Source: Chryseobacterium capnotolerans
GTDB lineage: Bacteria; Bacteroidota; Bacteroidia; Flavobacteriales; Weeksellaceae
Direction: 5' to 3'
Length of the DNA: 64,000 bases
Assembly (NCBI RefSeq): GCF_021278965.1
Contig: NZ_CP065589.1
Coordinates: 191,001-255,000, forward strand
Shown piece by piece: positions 29,255 through 38,400 of this stretch. The notes beneath the pieces are model-generated. The model had not been told where the DNA came from and searched no databases. It saw nothing but the letters and a program-made list of their open reading frames with translations. Numbering within the stretch: the stretch's first letter is position 1; every line of letters starts with the position of its first letter. The position numbers and the translations under genes were made by a program.

Positions 29255-29541
29255 AGATTTCAGTTCAATCAATTGGTTTAACTCCACACGAACCACTAGA
29301 ATCACACATCGACAAAAAAGTAAGCAAGCTCGATACATTCTATGATAAAATTCAAGAGTGTAAAGTATTTCTGAAAGTAGAAAATAATGCTGATAAAGCT
29401 AATAAAACAGCTGAGATTATTTTGGCGGTTCCAGGAGATGATATCGTCGTAAAGAAGACATCTGCAAGTTTTGAAGAAAGTTTGGATCTTTGTGTTGATA
29501 CAGCTAAAAAGCTATTAATCAAGAAAAAAGAAATGGCGTAG
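29251..29541 (+). CDS. hpf: Ribosome hibernation promoting factor (short HPF/RaiA type)
   Basis: 96 residues; binds the 30S subunit in slow growth and stabilises inactive ribosomes. Starts [14 protein letters not shown], has the basic-acidic beta-alpha-beta layout of the family ([35 protein letters not shown]). Only the short domain is present, without the C-terminal dimerisation domain of long HPF. Its ATG overlaps the xerC stop by four bases. Confidence 0.92.
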   Translation: MKISVQSIGLTPHEPLESHIDKKVSKLDTFYDKIQECKVFLKVENNADKANKTAEIILAVPGDDIVVKKTSASFEESLDLCVDTAKKLLIKKKEMA

Positions 29542-29572
29542 AAAAAAAAGTTAAAAAAAGTTTATAAAATAT

Positions 29573-29603
29573 TTGAGAATTCAAAAAATCCGTTCTATAT
29601 TTG
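29573..29603 (+). promoter_or_regulatory. Promoter of the first tRNA cluster
   Basis: TTG 29573-29575, 20-base spacer, TATATTTG 29596-29603 followed by CA. Drives tRNA-Thr and tRNA-Tyr. Confidence 0.75.
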
Positions 29604-29650
29604 CACTCGCAAAAAAGGAACAGCGATCTTTTGAATTCTTTTTTATATTT

Positions 29651-29724
29651 GCCTCCATAGCTCAGTTGGCCAGAGCACGTGATTTGTAATCTCGGGGTCG
29701 TGGGTTCGAATCCCTCTGGAGGCT
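29651..29724 (+). tRNA. tRNA-Thr (TGT)
   Basis: 74 bases; acceptor GCCTCCA / TGGAGGC, T-loop GTTCGAATC, anticodon loop TTTGTAA giving TGT. CCA is not encoded. First copy of a duplicated trio. Confidence 0.95.
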
Positions 29725-29743
29725 CATAAAAATATAAATCTTT

Positions 29744-29824
29744 GGGGAGATTCCAGAGTGGCTAAATGGGACTGACTGTAACTCAGTTGCTTCGGCTTCG
29801 TAGGTTCGAATCCTGCTCTCCCCA
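29744..29824 (+). tRNA. tRNA-Tyr (GTA)
   Basis: 81 bases with a long class II variable arm; acceptor GGGGAGA / TCTCCCC, anticodon GTA within CTGTAAC. First copy. Confidence 0.95.
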
Positions 29825-29847
29825 CTTATATTTTTTGAAAAAAAAGT

Positions 29848-29878
29848 TTGCAAGATTAAAAAATAATTCTTAGTTTTG
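29848..29878 (+). promoter_or_regulatory. Promoter before tRNA-Gly, first copy
   Basis: TTG 29848-29850, 20-base spacer, TAGTTTTG 29871-29878 then CA. Repeated almost identically at 30271-30301. Confidence 0.7.
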
Positions 29879-29912
29879 CACAGCGTTTACCAATGGTTTT
29901 GTAAACAAAATC

Positions 29913-29985
29913 GCGGAAGTAGCTCAGTTGGTAGAGCGTCAGCCTTCCAAGCTGAATGTCGCGGGTTCGACCCCCGTCTTCCGCT
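29913..29985 (+). tRNA. tRNA-Gly (TCC)
   Basis: 73 bases; acceptor GCGGAAG / CTTCCGC, anticodon loop CTTCCAA giving TCC, T-loop GTTCGACCC. First copy. Confidence 0.95.
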
Positions 29986-29990
29986 CAACA

Positions 29991-30017
29991 AAATCAATAT
30001 TTAAATTGATTTTTTTA
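29991..30017 (+). terminator. Terminator-like hairpin after first tRNA-Gly
   Basis: 8-bp stem AAATCAAT (29991-29998) with ATTGATTT (30005-30012), then T-run. No new promoter was recognised between it and the next tRNA-Thr, so it may be leaky or a processing element. Confidence 0.55.
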
Positions 30018-30073
30018 ACACTGAAATGTGTAGAGTAGAGTTTCTCTATCAGTTTCAGACTAATTGTTAAATT

Positions 30074-30147
30074 GCCTCCATAGCTCAGTTGGCCAGAGCA
30101 CGTGATTTGTAATCTCGGGGTCGTGGGTTCGAATCCCTCTGGAGGCT
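30074..30147 (+). tRNA. tRNA-Thr (TGT), second copy
   Basis: Base-for-base the same as 29651-29724. Confidence 0.95.
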
Positions 30148-30167
30148 CAATTTAATATAAAATATCT

Positions 30168-30248
30168 GGGGAGATTCCAGAGTGGCTAAATGGGACTGAC
30201 TGTAACTCAGTTGCTTCGGCTTCGTAGGTTCGAATCCTGCTCTCCCCA
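30168..30248 (+). tRNA. tRNA-Tyr (GTA), second copy
   Basis: Base-for-base the same as 29744-29824. Confidence 0.95.
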
Positions 30249-30270
30249 CATTTTATATTAGAAAAAAAGT

Positions 30271-30301
30271 TTGCAGAATTAAAAATTAATTCTTAGTTTT
30301 G
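30271..30301 (+). promoter_or_regulatory. Promoter before tRNA-Gly, second copy
   Basis: TTG 30271-30273, 20-base spacer, TAGTTTTG 30294-30301. The spacer has diverged slightly from the first copy while both boxes are kept. Confidence 0.7.
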
Positions 30302-30335
30302 CAAAGCGTTTACCAATAATTTTGGAGACAAAATT

Positions 30336-30408
30336 GCGGAAGTAGCTCAGTTGGTAGAGCGTCAGCCTTCCAAGCTGAATGTCGCGGGTTCGACCCCCGT
30401 CTTCCGCT
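30336..30408 (+). tRNA. tRNA-Gly (TCC), second copy
   Basis: Base-for-base the same as 29913-29985. Confidence 0.95.
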
Positions 30409-30412
30409 CAAT

Positions 30413-30446
30413 AAAAATCACGCTATTCAGTGTGATTTTTTTAATT
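30413..30446 (+). terminator. Terminator-like hairpin after second tRNA-Gly
   Basis: Stem 30413-30421 (AAAAATCAC) with 30432-30440 (GTGATTTTT), then T. Only a few bases before tRNA-Thr (GGT), so it may act in processing rather than termination. Confidence 0.5.
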
Positions 30447-30449
30447 AAT

Positions 30450-30521
30450 GCCGACTTAGCTCAGCGGTAGAGTGCTTCCTTGGTAAGGAAGAGGTCACGG
30501 GTTCAAGTCCCGTAGTTGGCT
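30450..30521 (+). tRNA. tRNA-Thr (GGT)
   Basis: 72 bases; acceptor GCCGACT / AGTTGGC, anticodon stem CTTCC / GGAAG with loop TTGGTAA giving GGT. In related genomes this tRNA sits directly before tuf; here about 10 kb of other genes intervene. Confidence 0.95.
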
Positions 30522-30529
30522 CTCGAATC

Positions 30530-30554
30530 TCCCGAATTTCTTCGGGAATTTTTT
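30530..30554 (+). terminator. tRNA operon terminator
   Basis: Stem TCCCGAA (30530-30536) with TTCGGGA (30541-30547), four-base loop, then a T8 run. Confidence 0.8.
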
Positions 30555-30793
30555 TTACCCAGATTTTATTATTAATCTTAGATCAAAAAGAAATTTTGAT
30601 ATTGATTAAACAAAATAGTTATACAGTTGTTTAAAAAATGCAAAAAAGAACTTCTTTCTAAAACTTAAATATTATTAAGCAGAGGATAGATTTTATGGTG
30701 AAAAAAATTACAGTTTACTATTATTCTCAACTTTTACCTGCAATCAGTAATCATCATAAAAATTTTCGTTACATTCGTGTAAAATAATTTTTG

Positions 30794-31474
30794 ATGAATA
30801 TTCTTTTATTAGAAGACGATCTCATTCTTTCTGCAGAACTTTGCCGGTTTTTAGAATCCAATCATTTTACCTGCGATAAAATCTATGATGGAGAAACTTT
30901 TCTTCGCCAGATTAAAAATAATTCTTATGATCTATACCTGCTTGACATCAATGTTCCCAAAATAAATGGACTGGATGTCTGCCAGACGATTCGTTCTTTT
31001 GATAAAAGTACTCCTATCATTATCATCTCCGCCTATGGAGATATTTCGGATAAAAAAGATGCCTTTACCCGATTGGCCGATGATTACCTGGTAAAACCTT
31101 TCCAGTTTGAAGAACTTCTTTTAAGGATCAATTCTCTGTTGAGAAGAAAAATGCCTTCAGATACTTCTGATCAGGATATCATCAGAGTGGATGACCTTAT
31201 CATCAATAAAACAGAACAGAAAGTATATCGTGGAGGAAATGAAATAACCCTTACGTTAAAAGAATTCCAATTATTGGTGTATCTGGCAGAAGCGCAGGGA
31301 AGAACTGTTTCCAAACAACAGATTACTGAACATGTGTGGGAACATAACTTCAATACGAATACCAATACAGTAGAGGTATACATTAATTTCTTAAGAAAAA
31401 AGATCGACAAAGATTTTAAAATAAAATTGATCCATACCCGTTCCGGTTTTGGATATTATTTAAGCCCATTATAA
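30794..31474 (+). CDS. OmpR-family response regulator
   Basis: 226 residues from the ATG at 30794. Receiver domain with the acidic pair D8/D9, phosphoryl-acceptor D51 in LLDINVP and the Lys in YLVKPF near 101; C-terminal winged-helix DNA-binding domain (about 130-224) ending HTRSGFGYYL. Stop and the kinase start are adjacent (no gap). The cognate kinase and a metal-efflux operon follow, so a CusR/CzcR-like metal-responsive activator is inferred; five phased TTTAA(G/T) boxes before the efflux operon are its likely binding site. Confidence 0.93.
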   Translation: MNILLLEDDLILSAELCRFLESNHFTCDKIYDGETFLRQIKNNSYDLYLLDINVPKINGLDVCQTIRSFDKSTPIIIISAYGDISDKKDAFTRLADDYLVKPFQFEELLLRINSLLRRKMPSDTSDQDIIRVDDLIINKTEQKVYRGGNEITLTLKEFQLLVYLAEAQGRTVSKQQITEHVWEHNFNTNTNTVEVYINFLRKKIDKDFKIKLIHTRSGFGYYLSPL

Positions 31475-32840
31475 ATGTCTTTAAAAAGAAAGATAGCTTT
31501 AACAATCAGTATCGCCTTTTCATTGCTTTTTGGAATGGTGATGGCCGTGATTTATTTATCTTTCAATGATTTCAGAAGGGATGAATTTAAAGAAAGATTC
31601 AGACAGAGACTGGAATTTACAACTCATTTTATTTCGAAGTCTAAAGATTTTGAGGAAGAAGCCCCTATTTTTTTCAATGAAAACTCAGATAATATTCTTT
31701 TGAATGAAAAGATTTTAATTTTCAATGACCAGAAAGAATTAATCTACAGTACCATTAAAGACCGTAATGTTACCTGGGACAGTGCAATGCTTAAGGAACT
31801 GGACAGAAAGAAGATTATTTACACTGAAAAAACCGTTCCTGAGATTTATGCAGCCTTGAGAAACATTAATGGTGAAAACTATTATATTCTTACGAGTGCA
31901 TTTGACACCAACGGAAAATCAAAGTTAGGATTCCTGAAATATCTTTTGATTACGGCCTATGTAATGAGTACACTCCTTATTGGCTTTTTCAGCTATTACT
32001 TTGTGGAAAAGTTTCTTCGTCCTTTGGAAGATCTGAACAAGGAGATTTCAGAAGTGACTGCTCATAAATTAACCACGCAGATCTCCTGTGCAGGAATCTA
32101 ATGATGAAGTAAATGTTCTTGCAAAATCCTTTAATACGATGATTGTGCGGCTTAATGATGTCTTTCAGTCACAGAAAGATTTTACAGCAAGTGCTTCTCA
32201 CGAAATAAGGACTCCTATTACAAGAATGGCATTTCAATTGGAAAACCTGATTAAATTTGAAGAACATTCTCCTAAGACATTGTCTTCATTGCAGCAAATC
32301 CAGCGGGATGTTTACCAGTTGTCGGATTTGACGAATTCGCTATTATTGCTTACTAAGTTTGATAAAGAAAATATTCAGAGTATTTATGAAGATGTAAGGA
32401 TAGATGAAGTGATTTTCGAAGCCTTCGAAGGGGTGGAAAAAAGTTATCCGGAGCTTAAGCTGGATTTTCTCATTGCCGAAGAAACTTCTGAAAATGCTTT
32501 TCTTACCATTAGCGGGATCCAATCATTATTGGTAATTGTTTTTATTAATTTATTTAAAAATGCAGCGGTTTATTCTGACACTACAGAAGTGAAACTACTG
32601 ATAACCGAAACGAGCAATAATCTGAGTGTTGACGTGATTTCCCATGGTGCGACCATTTCGGAAGAAGAACAGGCGAAGTTATTTGAAGCTTTTACAAGAG
32701 GAAATAATGCTCAGAATATTTCAGGTTCCGGTTTAGGATTGAGAATTGTTAAAAGAATTCTTGAATATCATGATGCAGATATTTTTTATTCTTCTCCTGA
32801 AGAGAACATGAATCAATTCACCGTGGTTTTTAAAAAATAA
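31475..32840 (+). CDS. Membrane sensor histidine kinase, frameshifted
   Basis: Partner of the preceding regulator, about 454 residues if repaired. N-terminal membrane segment (about 8-30), extracytoplasmic sensor domain (about 31-160), second membrane segment (about 150-175), HAMP region, HisKA with the phospho-His in ASHEIRTPIT, and an ATPase domain with N box LFKNAAVYS and G box GSGLGLRIVK. The frame breaks inside HAMP at 32081-32087: frame one ends at 32101, and the kinase half runs from there to 32840 in another frame. Removing one base from ATCTCCT gives a smooth TTQIPVQESNDEV. A true mutant would have lost signalling; error is equally possible. Confidence 0.85.
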
Positions 32841-32977
32841 ATTTTCATAGTTATTAATTATCCTTAAAAGATGTTACCACTTTAGTTAAACTTCGGATTA
32901 AATTTTCAAGTAAAAATTCAATCATTGGAGAAAAATTACATGTCCTATAGGGTAACAATCTTATCTCAAATAGCCTG

Positions 32978-33028
32978 TTTAAGCTGATTTTAATATTTTT
33001 TTAAGCCTCATTTAAGTTTCTTTTAAGC
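32978..33028 (+). promoter_or_regulatory. Five phased TTTAA(G/T) boxes, probable response-regulator array
   Basis: TTTAAG-type hexamers begin at 32978, 32989 (TTTAAT), 33000, 33011 and 33022, exactly 11 bases apart, all in the same direction. One-turn phasing of direct repeats is how OmpR-family dimers bind. The array ends 10 bases before a -7-like CAATTTTG and 36 bases before the efflux operon. Confidence 0.65.
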
Positions 33029-33037
33029 ACATCCGAG

Positions 33038-33045
33038 CAATTTTG
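33038..33045 (+). promoter_or_regulatory. Candidate activator-dependent -7 box (CAATTTTG)
   Basis: Seven of eight bases match TAnnTTTG and there is no TTG at -33; the phased boxes occupy that position instead, as expected for a promoter needing an activator. Confidence 0.45.
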
Positions 33046-33063
33046 TAATTTAAAAAGAAAATA

Positions 33064-34305
33064 ATGAACAGAATTGCAGTGCTGTGCCTGGCCGTTTCCT
33101 CATTCATGGCGGCACAACAGCAAATGTCTCTTTTGGACTGCGAAGAAGCCTTCCAGAAGAACAATCTTCAGCTGCTCGCCGAACAATACAACATCAATAT
33201 GGCTGATGCTGATATCCTGCAGGCCAAGATCTGGGAATTGCCACAATTGAGCGGGCAGTTCAATGCTTACAACCCGCAGGGCAAAAAGTTTTTTGATGTA
33301 GGACATTCAAAAGGAGCAGGCATTACCCAGTTAATTTATATGGGAGGCAAAAAGAAAAATGAAATTGCCTTTGCAAAATCAAACAAAGAACTGGCCCAGC
33401 TTCAGTTTTCCCAACTTCTTGTGGATTTGAGAGCCCAGCTTCGTACCACTTATTTTAATCTTTATTACGAAAAATTAAAGCTTGACAATACAGATAAGCA
33501 ATTAGGGTATATGAATGACCTGTTGAGTGCCTATCGTGTACAGTCGGCGAAGGGAAATGTTTCTCTTAAGGATGCGGTAAGGCTGCAAAGCCTCGTCATC
33601 CAGCTGAATCATGACAAGCTTGAGATCAATAAAAATATTCTCGGTTTCGAACAGAATTTGAAAGTTCTTACCGGGATTTCAGAAGATATAGAACCTTTGA
33701 TGCCTGAATCTGAAGCCAAAGAGGCATTGGTGGCCCAGCCTTTTGGGAATGAAGATGAGTTGAAAGCTAAGGCATTGGAAAATAACGCTGATTATCGATA
33801 TAATTTGAAATTAGTGGATAGCAGTAAGCTTTATGCTCAATGGCAGAAATCAATGAATATACCAGATATTAATGTTGGAGCAGCATGGGATCAAGCCGGA
33901 GGAACTTTTAACAATGAAGCGAACCTGACATTAGGGATTCCTTTACCATTATGGAGAGTGAATCAGGGAAATGTGGAAAAAGCCAATTATGCTATTCAGC
34001 AGAACCAAAAAAATGCAGACTTTCAGAAACTAACCCTTGAAACCAAAGTACAGGCTGCCTATAAAACCTGGAAAGCACAGTATGATCAGCTCGTAGATAT
34101 CAAAACAACGGACCTTCAGAATATGGATCTGGTGTATAACGGGATGGTGACCAACTTTAGAAAAGGAAATGTAAATCTCATTGAATTTACTGATTTTATG
34201 GACAGCTATCGTGAAACTGCACTTCAGATCTATGATATGAAAAACGAGATTATGCAGGCGGCAGAACAACTTAACCAATTAGTACAAACGAAAATCTTCT
34301 ATTAA
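33064..34305 (+). CDS. TolC-family outer-membrane efflux channel (CzcC/CusC-like)
   Basis: 413 residues with a short signal peptide (ending FMAAQ). Long amphipathic helices in two internal repeats, for example LLDCEEAFQKNNLQLLAEQY and later NYAIQQNQKNADFQKLT, match the outer membrane efflux protein fold. Forms the trimeric exit duct of a tripartite pump. First gene of a three-gene operon; three bases separate it from the adaptor gene. Confidence 0.9.
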   Translation: MNRIAVLCLAVSSFMAAQQQMSLLDCEEAFQKNNLQLLAEQYNINMADADILQAKIWELPQLSGQFNAYNPQGKKFFDVGHSKGAGITQLIYMGGKKKNEIAFAKSNKELAQLQFSQLLVDLRAQLRTTYFNLYYEKLKLDNTDKQLGYMNDLLSAYRVQSAKGNVSLKDAVRLQSLVIQLNHDKLEINKNILGFEQNLKVLTGISEDIEPLMPESEAKEALVAQPFGNEDELKAKALENNADYRYNLKLVDSSKLYAQWQKSMNIPDINVGAAWDQAGGTFNNEANLTLGIPLPLWRVNQGNVEKANYAIQQNQKNADFQKLTLETKVQAAYKTWKAQYDQLVDIKTTDLQNMDLVYNGMVTNFRKGNVNLIEFTDFMDSYRETALQIYDMKNEIMQAAEQLNQLVQTKIFY

Positions 34306-34308
34306 ACA

Positions 34309-35394
34309 ATGAAAACTTATATTATCCCAGTATTGATGATTTTATCATTAATAGCTTGCTCAAAAAAAGACGAAGAGAAAACAAACCAGGCTAAAAAAGG
34401 TTTTGAACTCAGTAATACCATGTTGAATTCTATCTCTCTGGCAAAAGTTGAACAAAAGAATATAGAAGATGAATACAGCTTTTACGGGAAAATTTCTGCA
34501 GATAAAAACAGTTATATAGATGTTTACCCATTGGTAGGTGGAAATGTAATGAGTGTAAATGTAGAACTTGGAGATTATGTAAGAAAAGGGCAGGTACTCG
34601 CAACTATCAGAAGTACAGAGCTTGCAGAAATTCAAAAAGACGTGAGTGATGCTAAGACTGACCTTGTAGTAGCTAAAAACAACGTTAGGGTTGCGAAAGA
34701 ACTCTATGAAGGAAAACTGAATACAGAAAGAGATGTATTGGAAGCAAAAAGCCAGCTTCAGAAGGCCGTAGACCAGTTACAGAGAGCGACCGCAGTAAGC
34801 ACTGTTTATAATGTGAAATCAGGAAATATATACAGTGTAGTAGCACCTATTAATGGATATATTGTTCAGAAAAGTATCAATAAAGATATGCAGCTTAGAA
34901 GCGACCGAAGCGAAAATATCTTCGATGTGGCTAATACAACCAATGTATGGGCAATTATGAACGTTAACGAATCGGATATTGACAAAATCAGCCTTGGAAT
35001 GAGAGCTCAGGTATCTACTCTCTCTTATCCGGACAAAGTTTTTGATGGAAAAATTGATAAAATATTTAAAATCATTGATCCACAAACCAATGCCATGCAG
35101 GCAAGAGTCGTTCTGGATAATGCCAATGGGCTGTTGATCCCGGACAGTAAAGCCACCATAAAAGTTTCCAGCCTGGAAAGCAATACCATGCTGACTGTTC
35201 CTTCCAAAGCTGTAATTTTCGATGACAACAAAAGTTTTGTGGTCGTTTTTAAATCCAGAACTGATGTGAAAGTAAGAGAAGTGAAAGTACAGAAACAGGT
35301 AGGTGATGTTACTTACATCGCAGATGGTCTTAAAGAAGGAGAAGAAGTAATTACCAATAACCAGCTTTTAATATACCGTTCCCTGAACAGTTAA
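34309..35394 (+). CDS. RND efflux periplasmic adaptor lipoprotein (CzcB/CusB-like)
   Basis: 361 residues with lipoprotein signal MKTYIIPVLMILSLIAC. A barrel-sandwich half-motif (VGGNVMSVNVELGDYVRKGQ), a helical hairpin (about 105-160) and second half-motif (VAPINGYIVQKSI), then beta-barrel and membrane-proximal domains (LLIPDSKATIKV). Links the inner-membrane pump to the TolC-like channel. No His/Met-rich metal-binding N-terminus is seen. Confidence 0.92.
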   Translation: MKTYIIPVLMILSLIACSKKDEEKTNQAKKGFELSNTMLNSISLAKVEQKNIEDEYSFYGKISADKNSYIDVYPLVGGNVMSVNVELGDYVRKGQVLATIRSTELAEIQKDVSDAKTDLVVAKNNVRVAKELYEGKLNTERDVLEAKSQLQKAVDQLQRATAVSTVYNVKSGNIYSVVAPINGYIVQKSINKDMQLRSDRSENIFDVANTTNVWAIMNVNESDIDKISLGMRAQVSTLSYPDKVFDGKIDKIFKIIDPQTNAMQARVVLDNANGLLIPDSKATIKVSSLESNTMLTVPSKAVIFDDNKSFVVVFKSRTDVKVREVKVQKQVGDVTYIADGLKEGEEVITNNQLLIYRSLNS

Positions 35395-35454
35395 AATTGA
35401 AGTGATTTAAAATAATTCTTTCAACGGCTTTTTTAGGTCATCAATGTATCTATC

Positions 35455-38400
35455 ATGAATAAATTCATAAAAAATATAATCGCTTTTTCATTAAAGAATA
35501 AAGCATTTACATTTATCTGGGTGGCTATTTTAGCGATTGCCGGGTTCATAAGTTTCAAAAACATGCCTATTGAAGCTTTTCCGGATGTTACCAATACCCA
35601 GATTGTAATCATTACCCAATGGAATGGGCGTAGTGCAGAAGAAGTAGAACGCTTTGTTACTACCCCCATAGAATTGGCCATGAGCCCGGTTCAGAAGAAA
35701 ACCAGTGTGAGAAGTACCACTATGTTTGGGCTTTCCATTGTTAAAATTCTGTTTGATGATGGGGTGGATGATACTTTTGCCAGAAATCAGGTCAATAACC
35801 AATTAAGAACCATTAGCCTTCCTGACGAGGTAGACCCTGAAGTGCAGCCACCCTACGGGCCAACCGGAGAAATTTTCAGATATACACTGGAAAGTAAAAC
35901 AAAAGATTCCCGTAAACTGCTTACCCTGCAAAACTGGGTGATAGACCGTGCCTTAAGAGGTGTTCCCGGAGTTGCTGATATCAACGTTTTCGGTGGACAG
36001 GATAAAGTATTTGAATTAAGTATTGATCCCAGAGCTCTGGATAAATATAATTTAACACCGCTTCAGGTGTATGATGCTGTTACCAAGAGTAACCTGAATG
36101 TTGGAGGAGATGTGATCGAAAAAAACGGACAGGCTTATGTGGTAAGGGGAATTGGTTTGGTGAAATCTATTACAGATATCGGAAATATCACCATTCAGAA
36201 TGATAGCGGAAACCCAGTCTTGGTAAAAAATGTAGCCGAAGTTCATGAAAGCTCTATGCCTAGAGTAGGACAAGCAGCTCTTAACAAACATGATGATACT
36301 GTAGAGGGAATTGTGGTGATGAGAAAAGGGGAGAACCCAAGAGAAGTTCTGGTAGGTGTAAAAGCTAAAATCAAAGAACTGAACGAGAAGATTCTTCCGA
36401 AAGATGTAAAAATGGTGACTTTCTACGATAGGGATAACCTGATGGATTTCACTACTAAAACCGTAATGCATAACCTGATTGAAGGAATTGTATTGGTAAC
36501 AGTGATTGTTCTGATCTTTATGGCAGACTGGAGAACCACATTAATCGTTTCTATCATCATTCCTCTATCCTTATTATTTGCCTTTTTATGCCTAAAACTG
36601 GCAGGGATGAGTGCCAACCTGCTTTCTTTGGGAGCTGTAGACTTCGGAATTATCATTGACGGAGCCGTCGTCATGGTGGAAGGACTCTTTGTAATGCTCG
36701 ACCATAAAGCACATCGATATGGAATGGAAAAATTCAACAAACTGGCAAAAGGAGGTTGGATTAAACAAACTGGAACAGGATTAGGTAAAGCCATTTTCTT
36801 CTCCAAACTGATTATCATTACATCATTGATCCCGATCTTTTCATTTCAGAAAGTAGAAGGAAAAATGTTTTCTCCTTTAGCCTTTACTTTAGGATTTGCA
36901 CTCATAGGAGCATTAATATTTACATTAACGCTGGTACCTGTTCTTTCTCATATCCTTCTCAATAAAAATGTAAAGGAAAAAAATAACCCATTTGTTAATT
37001 TCTGGGACAGAATTGTATTAAAAGGTTTCAATCTAACCTTTAAGCATAAAAAGACGAGCATGATCGTTGCCATCTCATTCCTTGCAGTGACATTGTTTTC
37101 CGGAAAATTCCTTGGAACTGAATTCCTGCCGCAGCTTAATGAAGGTTCTCTTTGGATCACTGCAGAAATGCCCATGAGCTCATCATTGAAGGAGTCTCTA
37201 AAAACTGCAGATCTTTTGAAAAAGGATATTATGAGTTTCTCAGAAGTAACCGATGTTCTGGCACAGACAGGAAGAAGTAATGATGGTACAGACCCTAATG
37301 GATTTGGATTTGTACAGTTTGCTGTAAACCTTAAACCAAGAGAAGAATGGAAACGAAAAATCACCTATGATGAACTGATTAATGAAATAGATAAAAAACT
37401 GAGAAGTTATCAAGGGATTACGTTCAATTATTCACAGCCGATTTCAGATAACGTAGCAGAAGCTGTAGCTGGTTTTAAAGCTGAGAACGGAATCAAGATC
37501 TATGGTGATAATTTGGAAACTCTGGATAAACTAGCTCATGAGGTATTATCAAAAATTAAAGATGTTGAAGGAGTAAAAGATCCGGGAATCATTAAAAATA
37601 TCGGTCAGCCGGAAGTAAGTGTGGTCTTAGACAGAGATAAAATGGCGGCTTATGGAGTCATGCCGGCTGATGCACAGGCTGTATTAGAAATGGCTTTTGG
37701 AGGAAAAACAGCTTCCGAAATGTTTGATGGAGAAAGGAAATTTCCGATCCGTCTTCGTTATTCTCAAGAATACAGAACCAACGAGAATGATATTGCAGCT
37801 TTGATGGTTCCTACCCAGGATGGTGCAAAAATCCCTTTAAAAGAGATCAGTACTATTGTTAAAGATAATGGTGCGGCATTTATTTACAGGGATAATATCA
37901 AAAGATATATTGGCGTAAAATTCTCAATCCGTGATCGTGATTTGGGAAGTACTATTGCTGATGCACAGAAAAAAGTGGCTGCCGTTGAACTTCCGGATGG
38001 ATATTCCTTAGGCTGGACAGGGCAGTTTGAAAACCAACAGCGTGCTTCACACAGATTGGCACAGGTGGTTCCGGTAAGTATTCTGATGATCTTTTTCCTT
38101 TTGTTTATTCTATTTGGAAATATGAAGGATTCACTTCTGGTTTTGGCGAATGTTCCGTTTGCCTTAATAGGAGGTATTATTGCCTTGCATTTTACAGGCA
38201 TCAATTTCGGAATCTCCGCAGGCGTAGGAATGATTGCCCTTCTGGGGATATGTATACAGAATGGTGTTATTTTGATTACAGAGTTCCATCAGAATGTTAA
38301 AAACGGGTTGGATATTGATAATGCCATATTGAGTGGAGTAAAATCCAGAACCAGGCCGGTGATTATGACAGCTTTAATGGCTTCAATAGGACTGATGCCG

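Noticed and set aside
29662-29853. Open frame on the minus strand
   Set aside because: It is the complement of two tRNA genes, a common false gene.
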